Below are positions 48,232 through 57,901 of a stretch of DNA of 64,000 bases, piece after piece. The translations under genes and the position numbers were made by a program. The stretch comes from Gordonia sp. 'Campus'. Its GTDB lineage: Bacteria; Actinomycetota; Actinomycetes; Mycobacteriales; Mycobacteriaceae. The notes below the pieces were generated by a model, which did not search any database, was not told where the DNA came from, and saw only the letters and a list, made by a program, of their open reading frames with translations. The first letter of the stretch is position 1, and each line of letters begins with the position of its first letter. The stretch covers positions 210,188-274,187 of the forward strand of contig NZ_JAKOIW010000004.1 of NCBI RefSeq assembly GCF_022206305.1, given 5' to 3'.

Positions 48232-49011
48232 TCAGGGCGTGGCGGCCTCGATCGCCTTCACGACGTCATCCGGGTCGTCGACGACGGTGAGCAGGTCGAG
48301 ATCCTCCGGGGAGATCATCCCCCGGGCGGCGAGCACGTCACGCATCCAGGTGAGCAGACCACCCCAGAAGTCGCTGCCCACCAGCACGATCGGGAATCGC
48401 ACCACCTTCTTGGTCTGCACCAGCGTCAGCGCCTCGAAGAGCTCGTCGAGCGTGCCCATGCCGCCGGGTAGACACACGAACGCCTGCGCGTACTTGACGA
48501 ACATGGTCTTGCGGACGAAGAAGTAGCGGAAGTTCATCCCGAGATCGACATGCGGATTGAGTCCCTGCTCGAACGGCAGCTCGATGTTGAGGCCGATGGA
48601 CTGGGCACCCGCCTGGCGGGCGCCCTGATTGGCAGCCTCCATCGCGCCGGGCCCGCCACCGGTGATGACCGCGTAGCCGGCGTCGCCGAGTGCGCGCCCG
48701 ACCCGTATCCCGAGCTCGTACTCGGGCGATTCCGGGGCGAGGCGGGCGGAGCCGAACACGGTGACGGCCTCGGCCACCTCGCTCATGGCGTCGAACCCGG
48801 CCACGAACTCCGACTGGATGCGCAGCACGCGCCACGAGTCGCGCATGGTCCGCTCCGAGCGTCGCTCGGCGTCACGCGGGTCGACCCACTCGAGCAGCCG
48901 ACGGTCGGTGGTCTTGCCCTGCTGATCACGGCGGATGCGGATGGGCCCGACGTAGCAGGTGTCGGGGTCCGTTCCGTCCTCGACGGATTCCGGCTCAGGC
49001 ATGGTCGACAT
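48232..49011 (-). CDS. Second LOG-family (TIGR00730-like) protein
   Basis: 259 residues. ITGGGPGAMEAANQGA (about 109-124) and LPGGMGTLDELFEALTL (about 174-190) are the LOG/lysine-decarboxylase-like motifs; the N-terminal 80 residues form an extra helical region absent in the first LOG. The start at 49011 is fixed by TAGCGT (49019-49024, minus strand) 7 nt upstream. Both proteins keep the catalytic Arg/Glu blocks, so this is not a simple broken copy. Confidence 0.85.
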   Translation of the reverse strand: MSTMPEPESVEDGTDPDTCYVGPIRIRRDQQGKTTDRRLLEWVDPRDAERRSERTMRDSWRVLRIQSEFVAGFDAMSEVAEAVTVFGSARLAPESPEYELGIRVGRALGDAGYAVITGGGPGAMEAANQGARQAGAQSIGLNIELPFEQGLNPHVDLGMNFRYFFVRKTMFVKYAQAFVCLPGGMGTLDELFEALTLVQTKKVVRFPIVLVGSDFWGGLLTWMRDVLAARGMISPEDLDLLTVVDDPDDVVKAIEAATP

Positions 49012-49070
49012 GGCGGCCACGCTAGCAGCGCCGCCGTGACGTCCGGCGGTGAGACGGGACCGCCCGTGCG

Positions 49071-50168
49071 TCAGGACAGATAGCTGCGCAGGAGATCGGT
49101 GACCGCTCGGATCTGCGCCACCGGGACGCGTTCGTCGACGCGGTGCGCGAGGTTGGGGTCACCGGGGCCGAGATTGACCGCGGGGATGCCGAGTGCGGAG
49201 AACCGGGAGACGTCGGTCCAGCCGTACTTGGCCCGGAAGCGCCCGCCCGCGGCCTCGACGAGCGCGGCGGCCGCCGGGTGTGCGAGACCGGGCAGCGCGC
49301 CCGCCGCCGAGTCGGTGACCTCGAGCGAGACGCCGTCGGCGAGATCGGCGGCGAAGACCTCGCGGACGTGATCGAGCGCCTGATCGATCGAGCGGTCCGG
49401 TGCGAAGCGGAAGTTCACGTCCACATGCGCCGCATCCGGGATCACGTTGCCGGCGACGCCTCCCGAGACCGCAACCGCCGACAGTCCCTCGCGGTACTCG
49501 CATCCGTCGATGTCGACCCGGCGCGCCTCATAGGCCGACAGCGTCGTGAGGAGTCCGCCCAGTTTGTGCACGGCGTTGTCGCCCATCCACGACCGCGCGG
49601 AATGCGCGCGCGTGCCCGTCGCCGACAACCGCACCCGCAACGTGCCCTGACATCCCGCCTCGATCAGGCCGGCGGTCGGCTCGCCGAGGATCGCGACGTC
49701 GCCGGTCAGCCAGTCGGGGAGCTCGCGCTCGATGTCGTTGAGGCCGTTGAACTCCGCGGCGATCTCCTCGCAGTCGTAGAAGATCAGTGTCAGGTCGGAC
49801 GCCGGCTCGTCCAGCGTCGCCGCGAGATGCAGGAACACTGCGTCGCCGGATTTCATGTCGACGGTCCCGCACCCGTGGAGGACGTCTCCCTCCTCGGGAT
49901 GGGTCTCGCGACGATGCGGGAGATTCCCGGCAACCGGGACCGTGTCGAGGTGCCCGGCGAGGATGACGCGTCGGCCCACACCCCGGTTGGTCCGGGCCAG
50001 CACACGATTTCCGTGCCGGAGGATCTCGAAACCGGTCGTCTGCCGGCGCAGCGCCTCCTCGACCGCGTCGGCGATGGCCGCCTCGTTGCGCGATTCGCTC
50101 TCGATGTCGACCAGGGCGGCGGTGAGGTCGACGGGATCGGCGGCCAGGTCGAGGACGGGGTTGCTCAC
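49071..50168 (-). CDS. dapE: Succinyl-diaminopimelate desuccinylase
   Basis: 365 residues of the M20 family, from the GTG at 50168 (TACGGT 6 nt upstream, leaderless). The metal ligands lie in [13 protein letters not shown] (about 71-83), [12 protein letters not shown] (about 102-113), and [12 protein letters not shown] (about 132-143), with the last His near the C-terminus in [10 protein letters not shown]. Hydrolyses N-succinyl-LL-DAP to LL-DAP in lysine and peptidoglycan synthesis. dapD and dapC are close by. Confidence 0.93.
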   Translation of the reverse strand: MSNPVLDLAADPVDLTAALVDIESESRNEAAIADAVEEALRRQTTGFEILRHGNRVLARTNRGVGRRVILAGHLDTVPVAGNLPHRRETHPEEGDVLHGCGTVDMKSGDAVFLHLAATLDEPASDLTLIFYDCEEIAAEFNGLNDIERELPDWLTGDVAILGEPTAGLIEAGCQGTLRVRLSATGTRAHSARSWMGDNAVHKLGGLLTTLSAYEARRVDIDGCEYREGLSAVAVSGGVAGNVIPDAAHVDVNFRFAPDRSIDQALDHVREVFAADLADGVSLEVTDSAAGALPGLAHPAAAALVEAAGGRFRAKYGWTDVSRFSALGIPAVNLGPGDPNLAHRVDERVPVAQIRAVTDLLRSYLS

Positions 50169-50194
50169 GCCCCCACCGTAGTACGCGCGTCGGG

Positions 50195-50773
50195 TCAACC
50201 GACGGGGCCGAGCTCCGTCGCACCGAAGGAGACGCTGAACCTCACGCACCACAGGAACACCGCCGGGTACTCGTCGAGGTCGACGTCGGCGGGGATCTCA
50301 TAGACCTGATCGCCCTTGTTGCCCTTGATCATGCCCAGATCGACATGCGGCGCGTCCGCGGCGGTACGCCAGCCTGCGAATCCCTCGACCACCTCGGCCC
50401 CCGACAGCCATACGTGGACATCGGGGCCGGTGGTGGTGTCGAGGTTCTCGATCGCGAGAATCCGTGAGCCGTCCGGCTTCTCGATGACAGAGACCGCCCC
50501 GGTGGTCGAGTGCTCGTGGCTGATGAGTGTGCCGCGCGAGGTCACCACGGGTCCGGCCGGCGGCGGGGCCTGCCCCGGTGACGACGTCGTCGGGGTCACC
50601 GCGACCGGGATCGCGTCGTCGACCTCGGTGTCGACGAAGAGCAGCCAGGGCCGGAAGATCACCGCCCCGACGGCGAGCGCGACGACGACGGCCAGTCCGA
50701 CACCGCCCAGCACCCAGGGCCACCGGCGACGGCGCTGCCGCGGTGGGACGGGCGGATGGGGATGGCCGGTCAT
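50195..50773 (-). CDS. DM13-domain membrane-anchored protein
   Basis: 192 residues from the ATG at 50773 (TACATT 8 nt upstream). A basic stretch RRRRWPW and a membrane segment (about 20-43) anchor an extracellular DM13 domain: [19 protein letters not shown] (about 89-107), [18 protein letters not shown] (about 116-133), ending [13 protein letters not shown] with the one conserved Cys. DM13 is thought to be a redox or cell-wall adhesion domain. It sits between dapE and dapD, and is convergent with neither; divergent from dapD. Confidence 0.78.
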   Translation of the reverse strand: MTGHPHPPVPPRQRRRRWPWVLGGVGLAVVVALAVGAVIFRPWLLFVDTEVDDAIPVAVTPTTSSPGQAPPPAGPVVTSRGTLISHEHSTTGAVSVIEKPDGSRILAIENLDTTTGPDVHVWLSGAEVVEGFAGWRTAADAPHVDLGMIKGNKGDQVYEIPADVDLDEYPAVFLWCVRFSVSFGATELGPVG

Positions 50774-50904
50774 GGGATACGAATGTACGAGCGCGTGACC
50801 GGCGCCGACCAGGGGTTTGGGTCGAACGGATGACGCTCGGGCCCATGTGTCCCCCAGGGGTGGCGAGCCGGGCGGGCATCGCCGATCGCCTAGACTCACC
50901 TGTC

Positions 50905-51870
50905 GTGACATCAACTGGCGCACACGCAACTGGCATCGCGACCGTCATCGACGGGGGCTCGACCCCCGGCGTCGTCCTCGACGTGTGGTTCCCCGAACCC
51001 GAACTCGACGGCGTGGACACGGCCGAGACCGTCACCCTCGACGACGAGTCGACTCCCGCGCACCTTCGCGACCTCGTCGGCGTCGACGCGGTCCGCGGCG
51101 TGAAGACCATCGCGGTCCGCACCGGCATCGCCGACCTCGCGGCCGCACCGGTCGACGCCTACGACGTCTACCTGCGGCTGCATCTGCTGTCGCATCGGCT
51201 CATCACCCCGCACGGCGCCAATCTCGAGGGCATCTTCGGGATGCTCACCAACGTCGTGTGGACCAACCACGGCCCGTGTGCCGTCGAGAACTTCGAGTCG
51301 GTGCGGGCGAAGCTGCGCGCCCGTGGGCCGGTCACCGTGTACTCGATCGACAAGTTCCCGCGCATGGTCGACTACGTCGTCCCCGGCGGCGTGCGCATCG
51401 GCGACGCCGACCGTATCCGCCTCGGCGCGCACCTCGCGGCGGGTACCACCGTAATGCACGAGGGCTTCGTGAACTTCAACGCCGGCACTCTCGGATCGTC
51501 GATGGTCGAGGGCCGTATCTCGGCGGGCGTCGTCGTGGGCGACGGTTCCGACATCGGCGGCGGCGCCTCGACCATGGGCACGCTCTCGGGCGGCGGCAAG
51601 GAGATCATCGCACTCGGCAAGCGATGCCTGCTGGGAGCCAATTCGGGCTGCGGCATCCCGCTCGGCGACGACTGCGTGATCGAGGCAGGGCTGTACGTGA
51701 CCGCCGGCACCAAGGTCACCGGGCCCGACGGCACCCAGATCAAGGCTCGCGACCTGTCCGGGCAGTCGAATCTGCTGTTCCGTCGCAACAGCCTGACCGG
51801 CGCCGTCGAGGTCGTGCCGTGGAAGGGCGACGGCATCGCCCTCAACGAGGCCCTGCACAAGAACAGCTGA
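50905..51870 (+). CDS. dapD: Tetrahydrodipicolinate N-succinyltransferase
   Basis: 321 residues (M. tuberculosis DapD 317). The left-handed beta-helix has [18 protein letters not shown] (about 182-199), the catalytic Glu region and the substrate loop, and [20 protein letters not shown] (about 205-224). Acts before DapC and DapE in the succinylase route to meso-DAP. The GTG start follows TAGACT (50891-50896) by 8 nt without ribosome site: leaderless. Rv1201c equivalent. Confidence 0.95.
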   Translation: MTSTGAHATGIATVIDGGSTPGVVLDVWFPEPELDGVDTAETVTLDDESTPAHLRDLVGVDAVRGVKTIAVRTGIADLAAAPVDAYDVYLRLHLLSHRLITPHGANLEGIFGMLTNVVWTNHGPCAVENFESVRAKLRARGPVTVYSIDKFPRMVDYVVPGGVRIGDADRIRLGAHLAAGTTVMHEGFVNFNAGTLGSSMVEGRISAGVVVGDGSDIGGGASTMGTLSGGGKEIIALGKRCLLGANSGCGIPLGDDCVIEAGLYVTAGTKVTGPDGTQIKARDLSGQSNLLFRRNSLTGAVEVVPWKGDGIALNEALHKNS

Positions 51871-51917
51871 GTCCGGGCCTCCTGGCCGGATCGGCGATCG
51901 CGACGTATGGTGGGCTC

Positions 51918-52160
51918 ATGAGCACATCGAACAATCGTTCGACGAACGACACCGACGAGGTCCTCGGCGCAGGCGCCGGAAACTCCACCGAAAAAGACCC
52001 GGACGACTGGGTGACCGGTGACGAACCGATGACCGGAGCCCAGCGCAGCTACCTCGACACCCTCGCCCGTGAAGCCGGCGAGACGATCTCGGCCGACCTC
52101 ACCAAGGCCGAGGCCTCCGAGGAGATCGACCGATTGCAGCAGAAGAGCGGCCGCGGCTGA
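51918..52160 (+). CDS. DUF3072 small protein
   Basis: 80 residues. TGAQRSYLDTLAREAGE (about 38-54) and ADLTKAEASEEIDRLQQKSG (about 58-77) match DUF3072, with a SAP-like helical arrangement; the N-terminal 35 residues are acidic and disordered. Start ATG follows TATGGT (51906-51911) by 6 nt, leaderless. Function unknown. Confidence 0.82.
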   Translation: MSTSNNRSTNDTDEVLGAGAGNSTEKDPDDWVTGDEPMTGAQRSYLDTLAREAGETISADLTKAEASEEIDRLQQKSGRG

Positions 52161-52172
52161 CCCGGTCGGGAC

Positions 52173-53315
52173 TCAGTCGGCCAGCCGAGCGACGGCCGCG
52201 CGGATCCGCTCGTCGGTCGCGGTGAGCGCCATGCGAACGTGGCGTTCGCCGGCCGGACCGTAGAAATCGCCGGGGGCGCTGAGGATTCCACGGTCGGCGA
52301 GCCAGGCCACCGTGTCTCGGCACGGCTCGTCCCGGGTGGCCCAGAGGTACAAGCCCGCCTCGGAGTGGTCGACCCGGAATCCCGCGCCTTCGACCGCTGT
52401 TTTCAACAGCCGTCGACGAGCGGCATAGCGCTCGCGCTGCTCGTCGACGTGTGCATCGTCGCGCAACGCAGCGGTCATCGCTCCCTGGATGGGGAACGGA
52501 ACGATCAACCCGGCGTGCTTGCGGACTGCGAGCAGTTCGCCGATGAGGTCGGTGTCGCCGGCGAAGAATCCGGCGCGATACGACGCGAGGTTGGAGATCT
52601 TCGACAGGGAATGTACGGCGAGCAGACCGGTGTGGTCGCCGTCGCAGACCCGCGGGTCGAGGATGGAGAGCGGTTCGCCCTCCCAGCTCAGTCCGAGGTA
52701 GCACTCGTCGGACACGACGACGGTGCCACGTTCGCGGGCCCATCCGACGACCTTGCGCAGGTGGTCGAAGCCCAGCACCTTGCCGGTCGGATTCGACGGT
52801 GAGTTGATGAACATCAGCGCCGGGTTCATCGGCCCGAGCGCGATCGTAGAGTCGGCCCGTACCGCCCTCGCTCCGGCGAGGAGAGCACTCACCTCATAGG
52901 TCGGATACGCGACCTCGGGGATGACGACGTCGTCGCCGGGTCCGAGCCCGAGGGTCGACGCGAGTCCCGCGATGGCTTCTTTGGTCCCGATCACCGGCAG
53001 GATGCCCGTCTCGTCGAGAGCGGTGACGCCATGTCGACGCGCCAGCGACTCCGCCGCGGCCCGGCGCAGTTCCGACGTCCCGATGGTCGTCGGGTACCCC
53101 GGGAACGCCGCCGAATCGGCGAGCGCGTCGCGGATCAGCTCCGGCACCGGGTCGACGGGCGTCCCGACCGAGAGGTCCACGATCCCGTCGGGGTGCGCCT
53201 GCGCCGCAGCCTTGGCGCCGGCGATCGTGTCCCACGGGAAATCGGGCAGGCGCCGGCTGACACGGGACGCGGAGACGCGCAGCGGTGCCGCCGCGCGGGA
53301 GACTGGACTGCTCAT
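52173..53315 (-). CDS. dapC: Succinyldiaminopimelate transaminase
   Basis: 380 residues of class I/II PLP aminotransferase fold. The PLP lysine lies in HSLSKISNLASYRAGF (about 233-248), preceded by the INSPSNPTGKVLGFDHL block (about 170-186). Converts N-succinyl-2-amino-6-oxopimelate to N-succinyl-DAP. Converges with DUF3072. The ferredoxin gene fdxC lies 10 bp upstream, so they are co-transcribed, as Rv1177-Rv1178. Confidence 0.9.
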   Translation of the reverse strand: MSSPVSRAAAPLRVSASRVSRRLPDFPWDTIAGAKAAAQAHPDGIVDLSVGTPVDPVPELIRDALADSAAFPGYPTTIGTSELRRAAAESLARRHGVTALDETGILPVIGTKEAIAGLASTLGLGPGDDVVIPEVAYPTYEVSALLAGARAVRADSTIALGPMNPALMFINSPSNPTGKVLGFDHLRKVVGWARERGTVVVSDECYLGLSWEGEPLSILDPRVCDGDHTGLLAVHSLSKISNLASYRAGFFAGDTDLIGELLAVRKHAGLIVPFPIQGAMTAALRDDAHVDEQRERYAARRRLLKTAVEGAGFRVDHSEAGLYLWATRDEPCRDTVAWLADRGILSAPGDFYGPAGERHVRMALTATDERIRAAVARLAD

Positions 53316-53325
53316 GCGGAGCGGG

Positions 53326-53655
53326 TCAGTCCTCTTCGTTCATGGGCGGGAGCCCCTTGATGAAGGCCGGATCGGCATCGGTCTTGCCGACCTTGCTGGC
53401 GCCGCCGGGCGAACCCAGGTCGTCGAAGAAATCGGCGTTCGCGCTCACGTACGGCTCCCACTCGTCCGGCACATCATCTTCGTAGAAGATCGCCTCGACC
53501 GGGCACACCGGCTCGCACGCACCGCAGTCGACGCACTCATCCGGCTGGATGTAGAGCATGCGTCCACCCTCGTAGATGCAGTCGACGGGGCATTCCTCCA
53601 CGCAAGCCTTGTCCAACACGTCGACGCAAGGCTCCGCGATGATGTAGGTCACCAC
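53326..53655 (-). CDS. fdxC: Seven-iron ferredoxin
   Basis: 109 residues. The [3Fe-4S]/[4Fe-4S] ligands are read from PCVDVLDKACVEECPVDCI (about 9-27) and CVDCGACEPVCPVEAI (about 41-56). The C-terminal 50 residues are the extended tail of the seven-iron type. Ribosome site AAGGAG. Supplies electrons to cytochrome P450s and other oxidoreductases; its neighbours here are dapC downstream and the cysteine dioxygenase region upstream, divergent. Confidence 0.94.
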   Translation of the reverse strand: MVTYIIAEPCVDVLDKACVEECPVDCIYEGGRMLYIQPDECVDCGACEPVCPVEAIFYEDDVPDEWEPYVSANADFFDDLGSPGGASKVGKTDADPAFIKGLPPMNEED

Positions 53656-54009
53656 TCACTCCTTCGCTAGGGAAGATCCGGGTCGGCGCGACGCGATGAG
53701 CTGTTCGGCGTCGAACGGCTCTCCGGCGTCGGCGCCGGTGCGGCCCGAGGGCTGGTCGAACCGCACCCCACAGTATCCGCCCCGGTGGGGCCCACGACGA
53801 AATCGCCCCCTGCCGGATCGCGCCCCGAGAGGGCTGGGAGTAACGAGAATCACATGTGGGCGTCTTCCCGGAGCGTCGCCGGGGTCGGGGTTTCGCTCAC
53901 TGTGCCGACAACTCTCGACGCCGGGCCGATCTCCGGGCATGGTCACCGCATGATCGTCATCGACGAATTCGTGATCGAGGGAGACCGTGCCGTCGCCGAG
54001 TGCGCCGGC
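53656..54009. other. Region between fdxC and the cysteine dioxygenase leader
   Basis: 354 bp without a convincing gene. It should hold the promoters of fdxC (minus) and of the cysteine dioxygenase operon (plus), but no clear -10/-35 pair stands out. In frame with the leader peptide there is an ATG at 53950 that would lengthen that peptide to 35 residues. Confidence 0.4.
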
Positions 54010-54057
54010 GTGGGGCACGAACCGGTTCGACGGTCGATGTGCATGTGTTGTCGCTGA
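54010..54057 (+). CDS. Putative cysteine-rich leader peptide of the cysteine dioxygenase operon
   Basis: A GTG start at 54010 gives 15 residues, VGHEPVRRSMCMCCR (read with initiator Met), ending 46 nt before the dioxygenase start. An in-frame ATG at 53950 would give 35 residues. The Arg-Arg-Ser followed by three Cys among the last five residues resembles the short polycysteine uORFs that attenuate sulfur genes in mycobacteria. Two Cys codons are TGT, unusual in this GC-rich genome. GGTCGAT (54032-54038) and ATCGACC (54057-54063) can pair across the Cys codons. Whether it is translated is unproven. Confidence 0.5.
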   Translation: MGHEPVRRSMCMCCR

Positions 54058-54103
54058 TCGACCTCACCGACCGCCATCCACCGCTCCTCCCCAAGGATTC
54101 GCC

Positions 54104-54709
54104 ATGACCTCGACCCTCGCCCGTAGCGCGCCGAGCACATCGCGTGACCGGCTCCGGACCGCCGCCCCGCGCACACTCGGTCACCTGCCGACCCGACTGC
54201 GACCCGCCGATCTCCTGCGCCTCACCGACCAGGGCGTGGCCGACGTACTCGACGGTCGGCACGACGCGCTCCTGCCGCACACATGGGACCCCCGTCATCG
54301 ATGGTCGACGCGCCTGCACACCGACGACGACGTCGACGTCTGGCTGATCAGCTGGACCCCCGGCGAGGCCACCGAACTCCACGATCATGCCGGCTCGCTC
54401 GGCGCCCTCACGGTGCTCTCGGGTTCCTTGCGCGAGTATCACTGGACGGGAGACGATCTGGCGGTGCGCATTCTCGACGCGGGCGACCAGGCCGCCTTCC
54501 CCCTCGGTTGGGTACACGACGTGGTGCAGAACCCGACGATCCGACTCGCCGACACCGCCGACACGGCGACAGTCGCGGCGGCCCCGGTCGTGCCGACGCT
54601 GAGCGTGCACGCGTATTCGCCGCCGCTGACCGCGATGTCCTATTACGACATCTCCGAGGGCGGGCATCTGCGCCGCAAGCGCACGATCCTCACCGACGAG
54701 CCCGAATGA
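54104..54709 (+). CDS. Cysteine dioxygenase family protein
   Basis: 201 residues of cupin fold. Iron ligands are His93 and His95 (ELHDHAGSLGALTVLSG) and His138 (GWVHDVVQNP), as in cysteine dioxygenase; the substrate Cys would be oxidised to cysteine sulfinate with oxygen. The start ATG at 54104 has AAGGA upstream. The stop overlaps the rhodanese start (ATGA 54706-54709). Thiol dioxygenases with other substrates are a possible alternative. Confidence 0.85.
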   Translation: MTSTLARSAPSTSRDRLRTAAPRTLGHLPTRLRPADLLRLTDQGVADVLDGRHDALLPHTWDPRHRWSTRLHTDDDVDVWLISWTPGEATELHDHAGSLGALTVLSGSLREYHWTGDDLAVRILDAGDQAAFPLGWVHDVVQNPTIRLADTADTATVAAAPVVPTLSVHAYSPPLTAMSYYDISEGGHLRRKRTILTDEPE

Positions 54710-55089
54710 GCGAGAGTCGCCAGGCCAAGACCATCGCCGACGTCCTCGCCGACGCGCGGTCACGTATCGACCGCGTCGAGGCCGCGGACGTCGCAGGCGA
54801 ACTCGCGGCGGGTGCCGTCCTCGTCGACATCCGGCCCGCCGCACAGCGGGCCGAGGAGGGCGAGGCCGCGGGCGCACTCGTGATCGAACGCAACGTCCTG
54901 GAGTGGCGGTGCGACCCGGCCAGCGACGCGCGTATCGCGCCTGCCGTCGACCACGACGTCCGCTGGATCATCCTGTGCTCGCAGGGTTACACGTCGAGTC
55001 TGGCCGCGGCGGCGCTGCAGGACCTCGGCCTACACCGGGCCACCGACGTCGTCGGCGGATACGAGGCGCTCGCACCGCATCTGGACTGA
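54706..55089 (+). CDS. Single-domain rhodanese-like sulfurtransferase
   Basis: 127 residues. The active-site loop is CSQGYTSSLAA, with catalytic Cys91; the CDC25/rhodanese-like AGAVLVDIRPAAQR block is at about 35-48. Coupled to the cysteine dioxygenase gene, it likely handles persulfide sulfur released in cysteine breakdown (inference). Converges with the cofG gene (14-bp gap). Confidence 0.87.
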   Translation: MSESRQAKTIADVLADARSRIDRVEAADVAGELAAGAVLVDIRPAAQRAEEGEAAGALVIERNVLEWRCDPASDARIAPAVDHDVRWIILCSQGYTSSLAAAALQDLGLHRATDVVGGYEALAPHLD

Positions 55090-55103
55090 GACCAGCCGGC
55101 AGG

Positions 55104-56351
55104 TCAGGCGACGGCCGGCCAGGGGCGCGGCGCGGGCCGGGTGTCGGCGGCGAGTCCCGTGACGGGATCCGCCAGTGCGGCGACGTGATGAGCCAGCGCC
55201 GGGTCGATCCAGTCGTCACCGGCGAGCACGTAGGGCGGCTGCGCCGTGATGCGCTCGGTGAGAACGAAATCCGACTCGGCGGTCCGGGCGGCCAGGGCGT
55301 CGAGGTTCGGCCAGGGGCGTTCGGGATTCACGTGGTCGGGTGTCAGAGGCGACACACCGCCCCAGTCGTCCACCCCGGACGCGATGAGTGCGGCGCATTC
55401 GGCAGGCGACACCAGGTTCGGCGGCGCCTGCACCCGCATGTGCGGTCCCAGGATGATGCGGGCCACCGCGACCGCGGCGAGGAACTCGGTCATCTCGGCG
55501 TCCGGGGTCGATCGCATCGCGGTGTCGGGTTTCGCCCGGAAGTTCTGCACGATCACCTCTTGGAGGTGACCGCCCTGCGCATGCACCTCGGCGAGCGCGA
55601 GCAGCGATTCGGCACGCTCGCGCAGAGATTCACCGATCCCGACGAGGATGCCGGTGGTGAAGGGGACCCGTGCGGCCCCGGCGTCGCGCAGCACCTGCAT
55701 GCGAACGAGAGGATCCTTGTCGGGACTGCCGTAGTGCGCCTGCCCCTTCTCGGTGAACAACCGGCGCGAGGTCGTCTCGAGCATCATGCCCATCGAGGGG
55801 GCGACCGGGCGCAGGTGGAGCAGCTCGTCGAGGCTCATCACGCCCGGATTCAGATGCGGCAGCAGGCCCGTCTCCGACAGGACCGCGACCGCCGCGGCCC
55901 GCACGTAGTCGAGGGTCGAGGTGTATCCGCGTTCGGCCAGCCACTCGCCGGCCTGTGGCCAGCGGTCCTCCGGACGGTCGCCCAACGTGAACAGTGCTTC
56001 CTTGCAACCGAGTTCGGCACCGCGGCGCGCGAGGTCGACCACCTGGTCGAGTTCGAGGTACAGACCTTCGCCCGCCCGTGCCAGCTTGCCCGGCACCGTC
56101 ACGAAGGTGCAGTAGTGGCATCTGTCGCGACACAGTCTGGTGAGCGGGATGAAGACCTTGCGCGAGTAGGTGATCTGGCGCGACCGTCCGGCGGCGGCAA
56201 GCCCCTCGTCGCGCAGCTCCGCGGCGATGGACTGCAACTCGGTCAGGTCGTCTCCCGAACACGACAGCAGCGCGACGGCGTCGTCGACACCGATCGGCGC
56301 GCGGTCACGGGCAGCCGACAATGCGGCACGAATGGCCCTCGGGTCGGTCAT
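55104..56351 (-). CDS. cofG: CofG-like 7,8-didemethyl-8-hydroxy-5-deazariboflavin (FO) synthase, subunit 1
   Basis: 415 residues matching the N-terminal half of mycobacterial FbiC. The radical-SAM cluster motif CX3CX2C is intact at Cys74, Cys78 and Cys81 ([12 protein letters not shown]). Other shared blocks: [47 protein letters not shown] and [14 protein letters not shown]. CofG closes the deazaflavin ring on the CofH product. Start overlaps the monooxygenase stop (ATGA 56351). In most relatives cofG and cofH are fused as fbiC; here they are split. Confidence 0.88.
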   Translation of the reverse strand: MTDPRAIRAALSAARDRAPIGVDDAVALLSCSGDDLTELQSIAAELRDEGLAAAGRSRQITYSRKVFIPLTRLCRDRCHYCTFVTVPGKLARAGEGLYLELDQVVDLARRGAELGCKEALFTLGDRPEDRWPQAGEWLAERGYTSTLDYVRAAAVAVLSETGLLPHLNPGVMSLDELLHLRPVAPSMGMMLETTSRRLFTEKGQAHYGSPDKDPLVRMQVLRDAGAARVPFTTGILVGIGESLRERAESLLALAEVHAQGGHLQEVIVQNFRAKPDTAMRSTPDAEMTEFLAAVAVARIILGPHMRVQAPPNLVSPAECAALIASGVDDWGGVSPLTPDHVNPERPWPNLDALAARTAESDFVLTERITAQPPYVLAGDDWIDPALAHHVAALADPVTGLAADTRPAPRPWPAVA

Positions 56352-57901
56352 CACTCCCCCTCCATGGTGGTCGCGGCGTTCGTCCGGTGGTGTGCGGTGT
56401 TCTCGTACGGGGCGGGATCGAAGGTCCCGTTGCGTTCTCGGAACGACACCGCCGTCCCCGGCCACAACAGCGTGAGGCGTCCGCTCTCCGGATCGACATA
56501 CCAGCTGTCACATCCGGTGAGCCACACCGTCGATCGACTGCGTTCGTCGATCTCGCGGGTGTAGGCGGCTTCGGCCTCGGCCGAGACGACGAGCGTCCGC
56601 ATGCCGTTGTCCCGCATGTGGTCGAGTGCACCGGCGACATAGTCGAGCTGCGTCTCGATCATGTAGATCGCCGAATTGTGCCCGAGCGCCGCATTGGGTC
56701 CGTCCAGCACGAACATGTTCGGGAAGCCGCTGACGACGGTGGACGCGTACGAGGTCATACCCGCCGACCAGTGTTCGGACAATAGACGGCCCGCGCGGCC
56801 CACGATCAACGACGCGGCGGGCGGACGCGCGGCCTCGAATCCGGTGGCCATCACGAGGACGTCCACATCGTAGGTGTGCCCACTGCGGGCGGTGGCCTTC
56901 GACTCGGTGACCGATGTCAGGGCGCTCGGTTCGAACACCACGTTGGGGCGCTGCAGCGCGGGATAGAAGTCGTCGCTCAGAAGAATTCGCTTGCAACCGA
57001 TCTCGTAATCGGGCGTCAGCTGATCACGCAGGACTGGGTCGGCGACCTGCGCGTGCAGGTGACCGACGGCCCGCGCCCGGATCTCGTCGATGTCGGGCGA
57101 GAGGCCGAGGCGCTGACGGAATGCGACGTCGGCCTCGGCCAGGAGGCGGTTGCGCACCTCGTCGGCGACGACGGGGTCGAGCAGCTCGGCGCGTTCGGCA
57201 TCGGAGTACCGACGGTCGTCCCGCGGCACGACATAGGGAGGTGTACGGCAGAAGACCACGAGGTCCTCGGCCACTTCGGCGAGGTGCGGGATGAGCTGGA
57301 CCGCCGAGGCACCGGTGCCGACGACGCCCACCCGGGCACCCGCGACCGCGACGTCGTCGTGCCACGCCGCGGTGTGGACGACCTGACCGGGAAAGCTGTC
57401 GAGACCGTCGATCTCGGGGATACGCGCCTCGGAGAGTCGGCCGACCGCCATCACGAGCGACCGGGCGCGAAACGATGTGACCGTGCCGTCCGGCCTTCCC
57501 GTGCCGATCACCCAGCACGCGGCGGCATCGTCCCAGACTGCCTGGCGCAGTTCGTGCTCGAGCAGGATCCGGTCCGTGAGCCCCTCGTCGACGACGGTCT
57601 GTTCGAGGTAGTTGCGGATCTCGGCGCCGCTCGGGAAGCGCGACGACCAGTCCGCCGGCGGCCGAAACGAGAACGAGTACAGGTGGGCCGGGATGTCGCA
57701 GGCGATGCCCGGATAGGTGTTGTCCCGCCAGGTGCCCCCGACCGCGTCGGCACGCTCGAGGACGACGAAGGACTCGCGGCCCGAACGCGCGAGGGTGGTG
57801 GCCATCCCGAGACCGGCGATACCCGCACCGATGATGGCGACGTCGACATCACTGATCGGGGTCGCGATCGGTTCACGTGCGGGCGAGGCGGTCCCGGTCA
57901 C
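56351..57901 (-). CDS. Baeyer-Villiger-type flavin monooxygenase between cofG and cofH
   Basis: 516 residues from the GTG at 57901, which overlaps the cofH stop. FAD motif GAGIAGLG (25-32), [11 protein letters not shown] (55-65), the BVMO fingerprint [13 protein letters not shown] (170-182, FxGxxxHxxxW) and the NADPH motif VGTGASAV (194-201) are all present. It inserts oxygen into ketones or oxidises N/S atoms using NADPH. It is co-translated with cofH upstream and cofG downstream, an unusual partnership for F420 genes; substrate unknown. Confidence 0.87.
   Translation of the reverse strand: MTGTASPAREPIATPISDVDVAIIGAGIAGLGMATTLARSGRESFVVLERADAVGGTWRDNTYPGIACDIPAHLYSFSFRPPADWSSRFPSGAEIRNYLEQTVVDEGLTDRILLEHELRQAVWDDAAACWVIGTGRPDGTVTSFRARSLVMAVGRLSEARIPEIDGLDSFPGQVVHTAAWHDDVAVAGARVGVVGTGASAVQLIPHLAEVAEDLVVFCRTPPYVVPRDDRRYSDAERAELLDPVVADEVRNRLLAEADVAFRQRLGLSPDIDEIRARAVGHLHAQVADPVLRDQLTPDYEIGCKRILLSDDFYPALQRPNVVFEPSALTSVTESKATARSGHTYDVDVLVMATGFEAARPPAASLIVGRAGRLLSEHWSAGMTSYASTVVSGFPNMFVLDGPNAALGHNSAIYMIETQLDYVAGALDHMRDNGMRTLVVSAEAEAAYTREIDERSRSTVWLTGCDSWYVDPESGRLTLLWPGTAVSFRERNGTFDPAPYENTAHHRTNAATTMEGE

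Noticed and set aside
53987-54103. Cysteine dioxygenase start upstream at 53987
   Set aside because: Would cover the leader peptide in another frame; ATG 54104 has a ribosome site.
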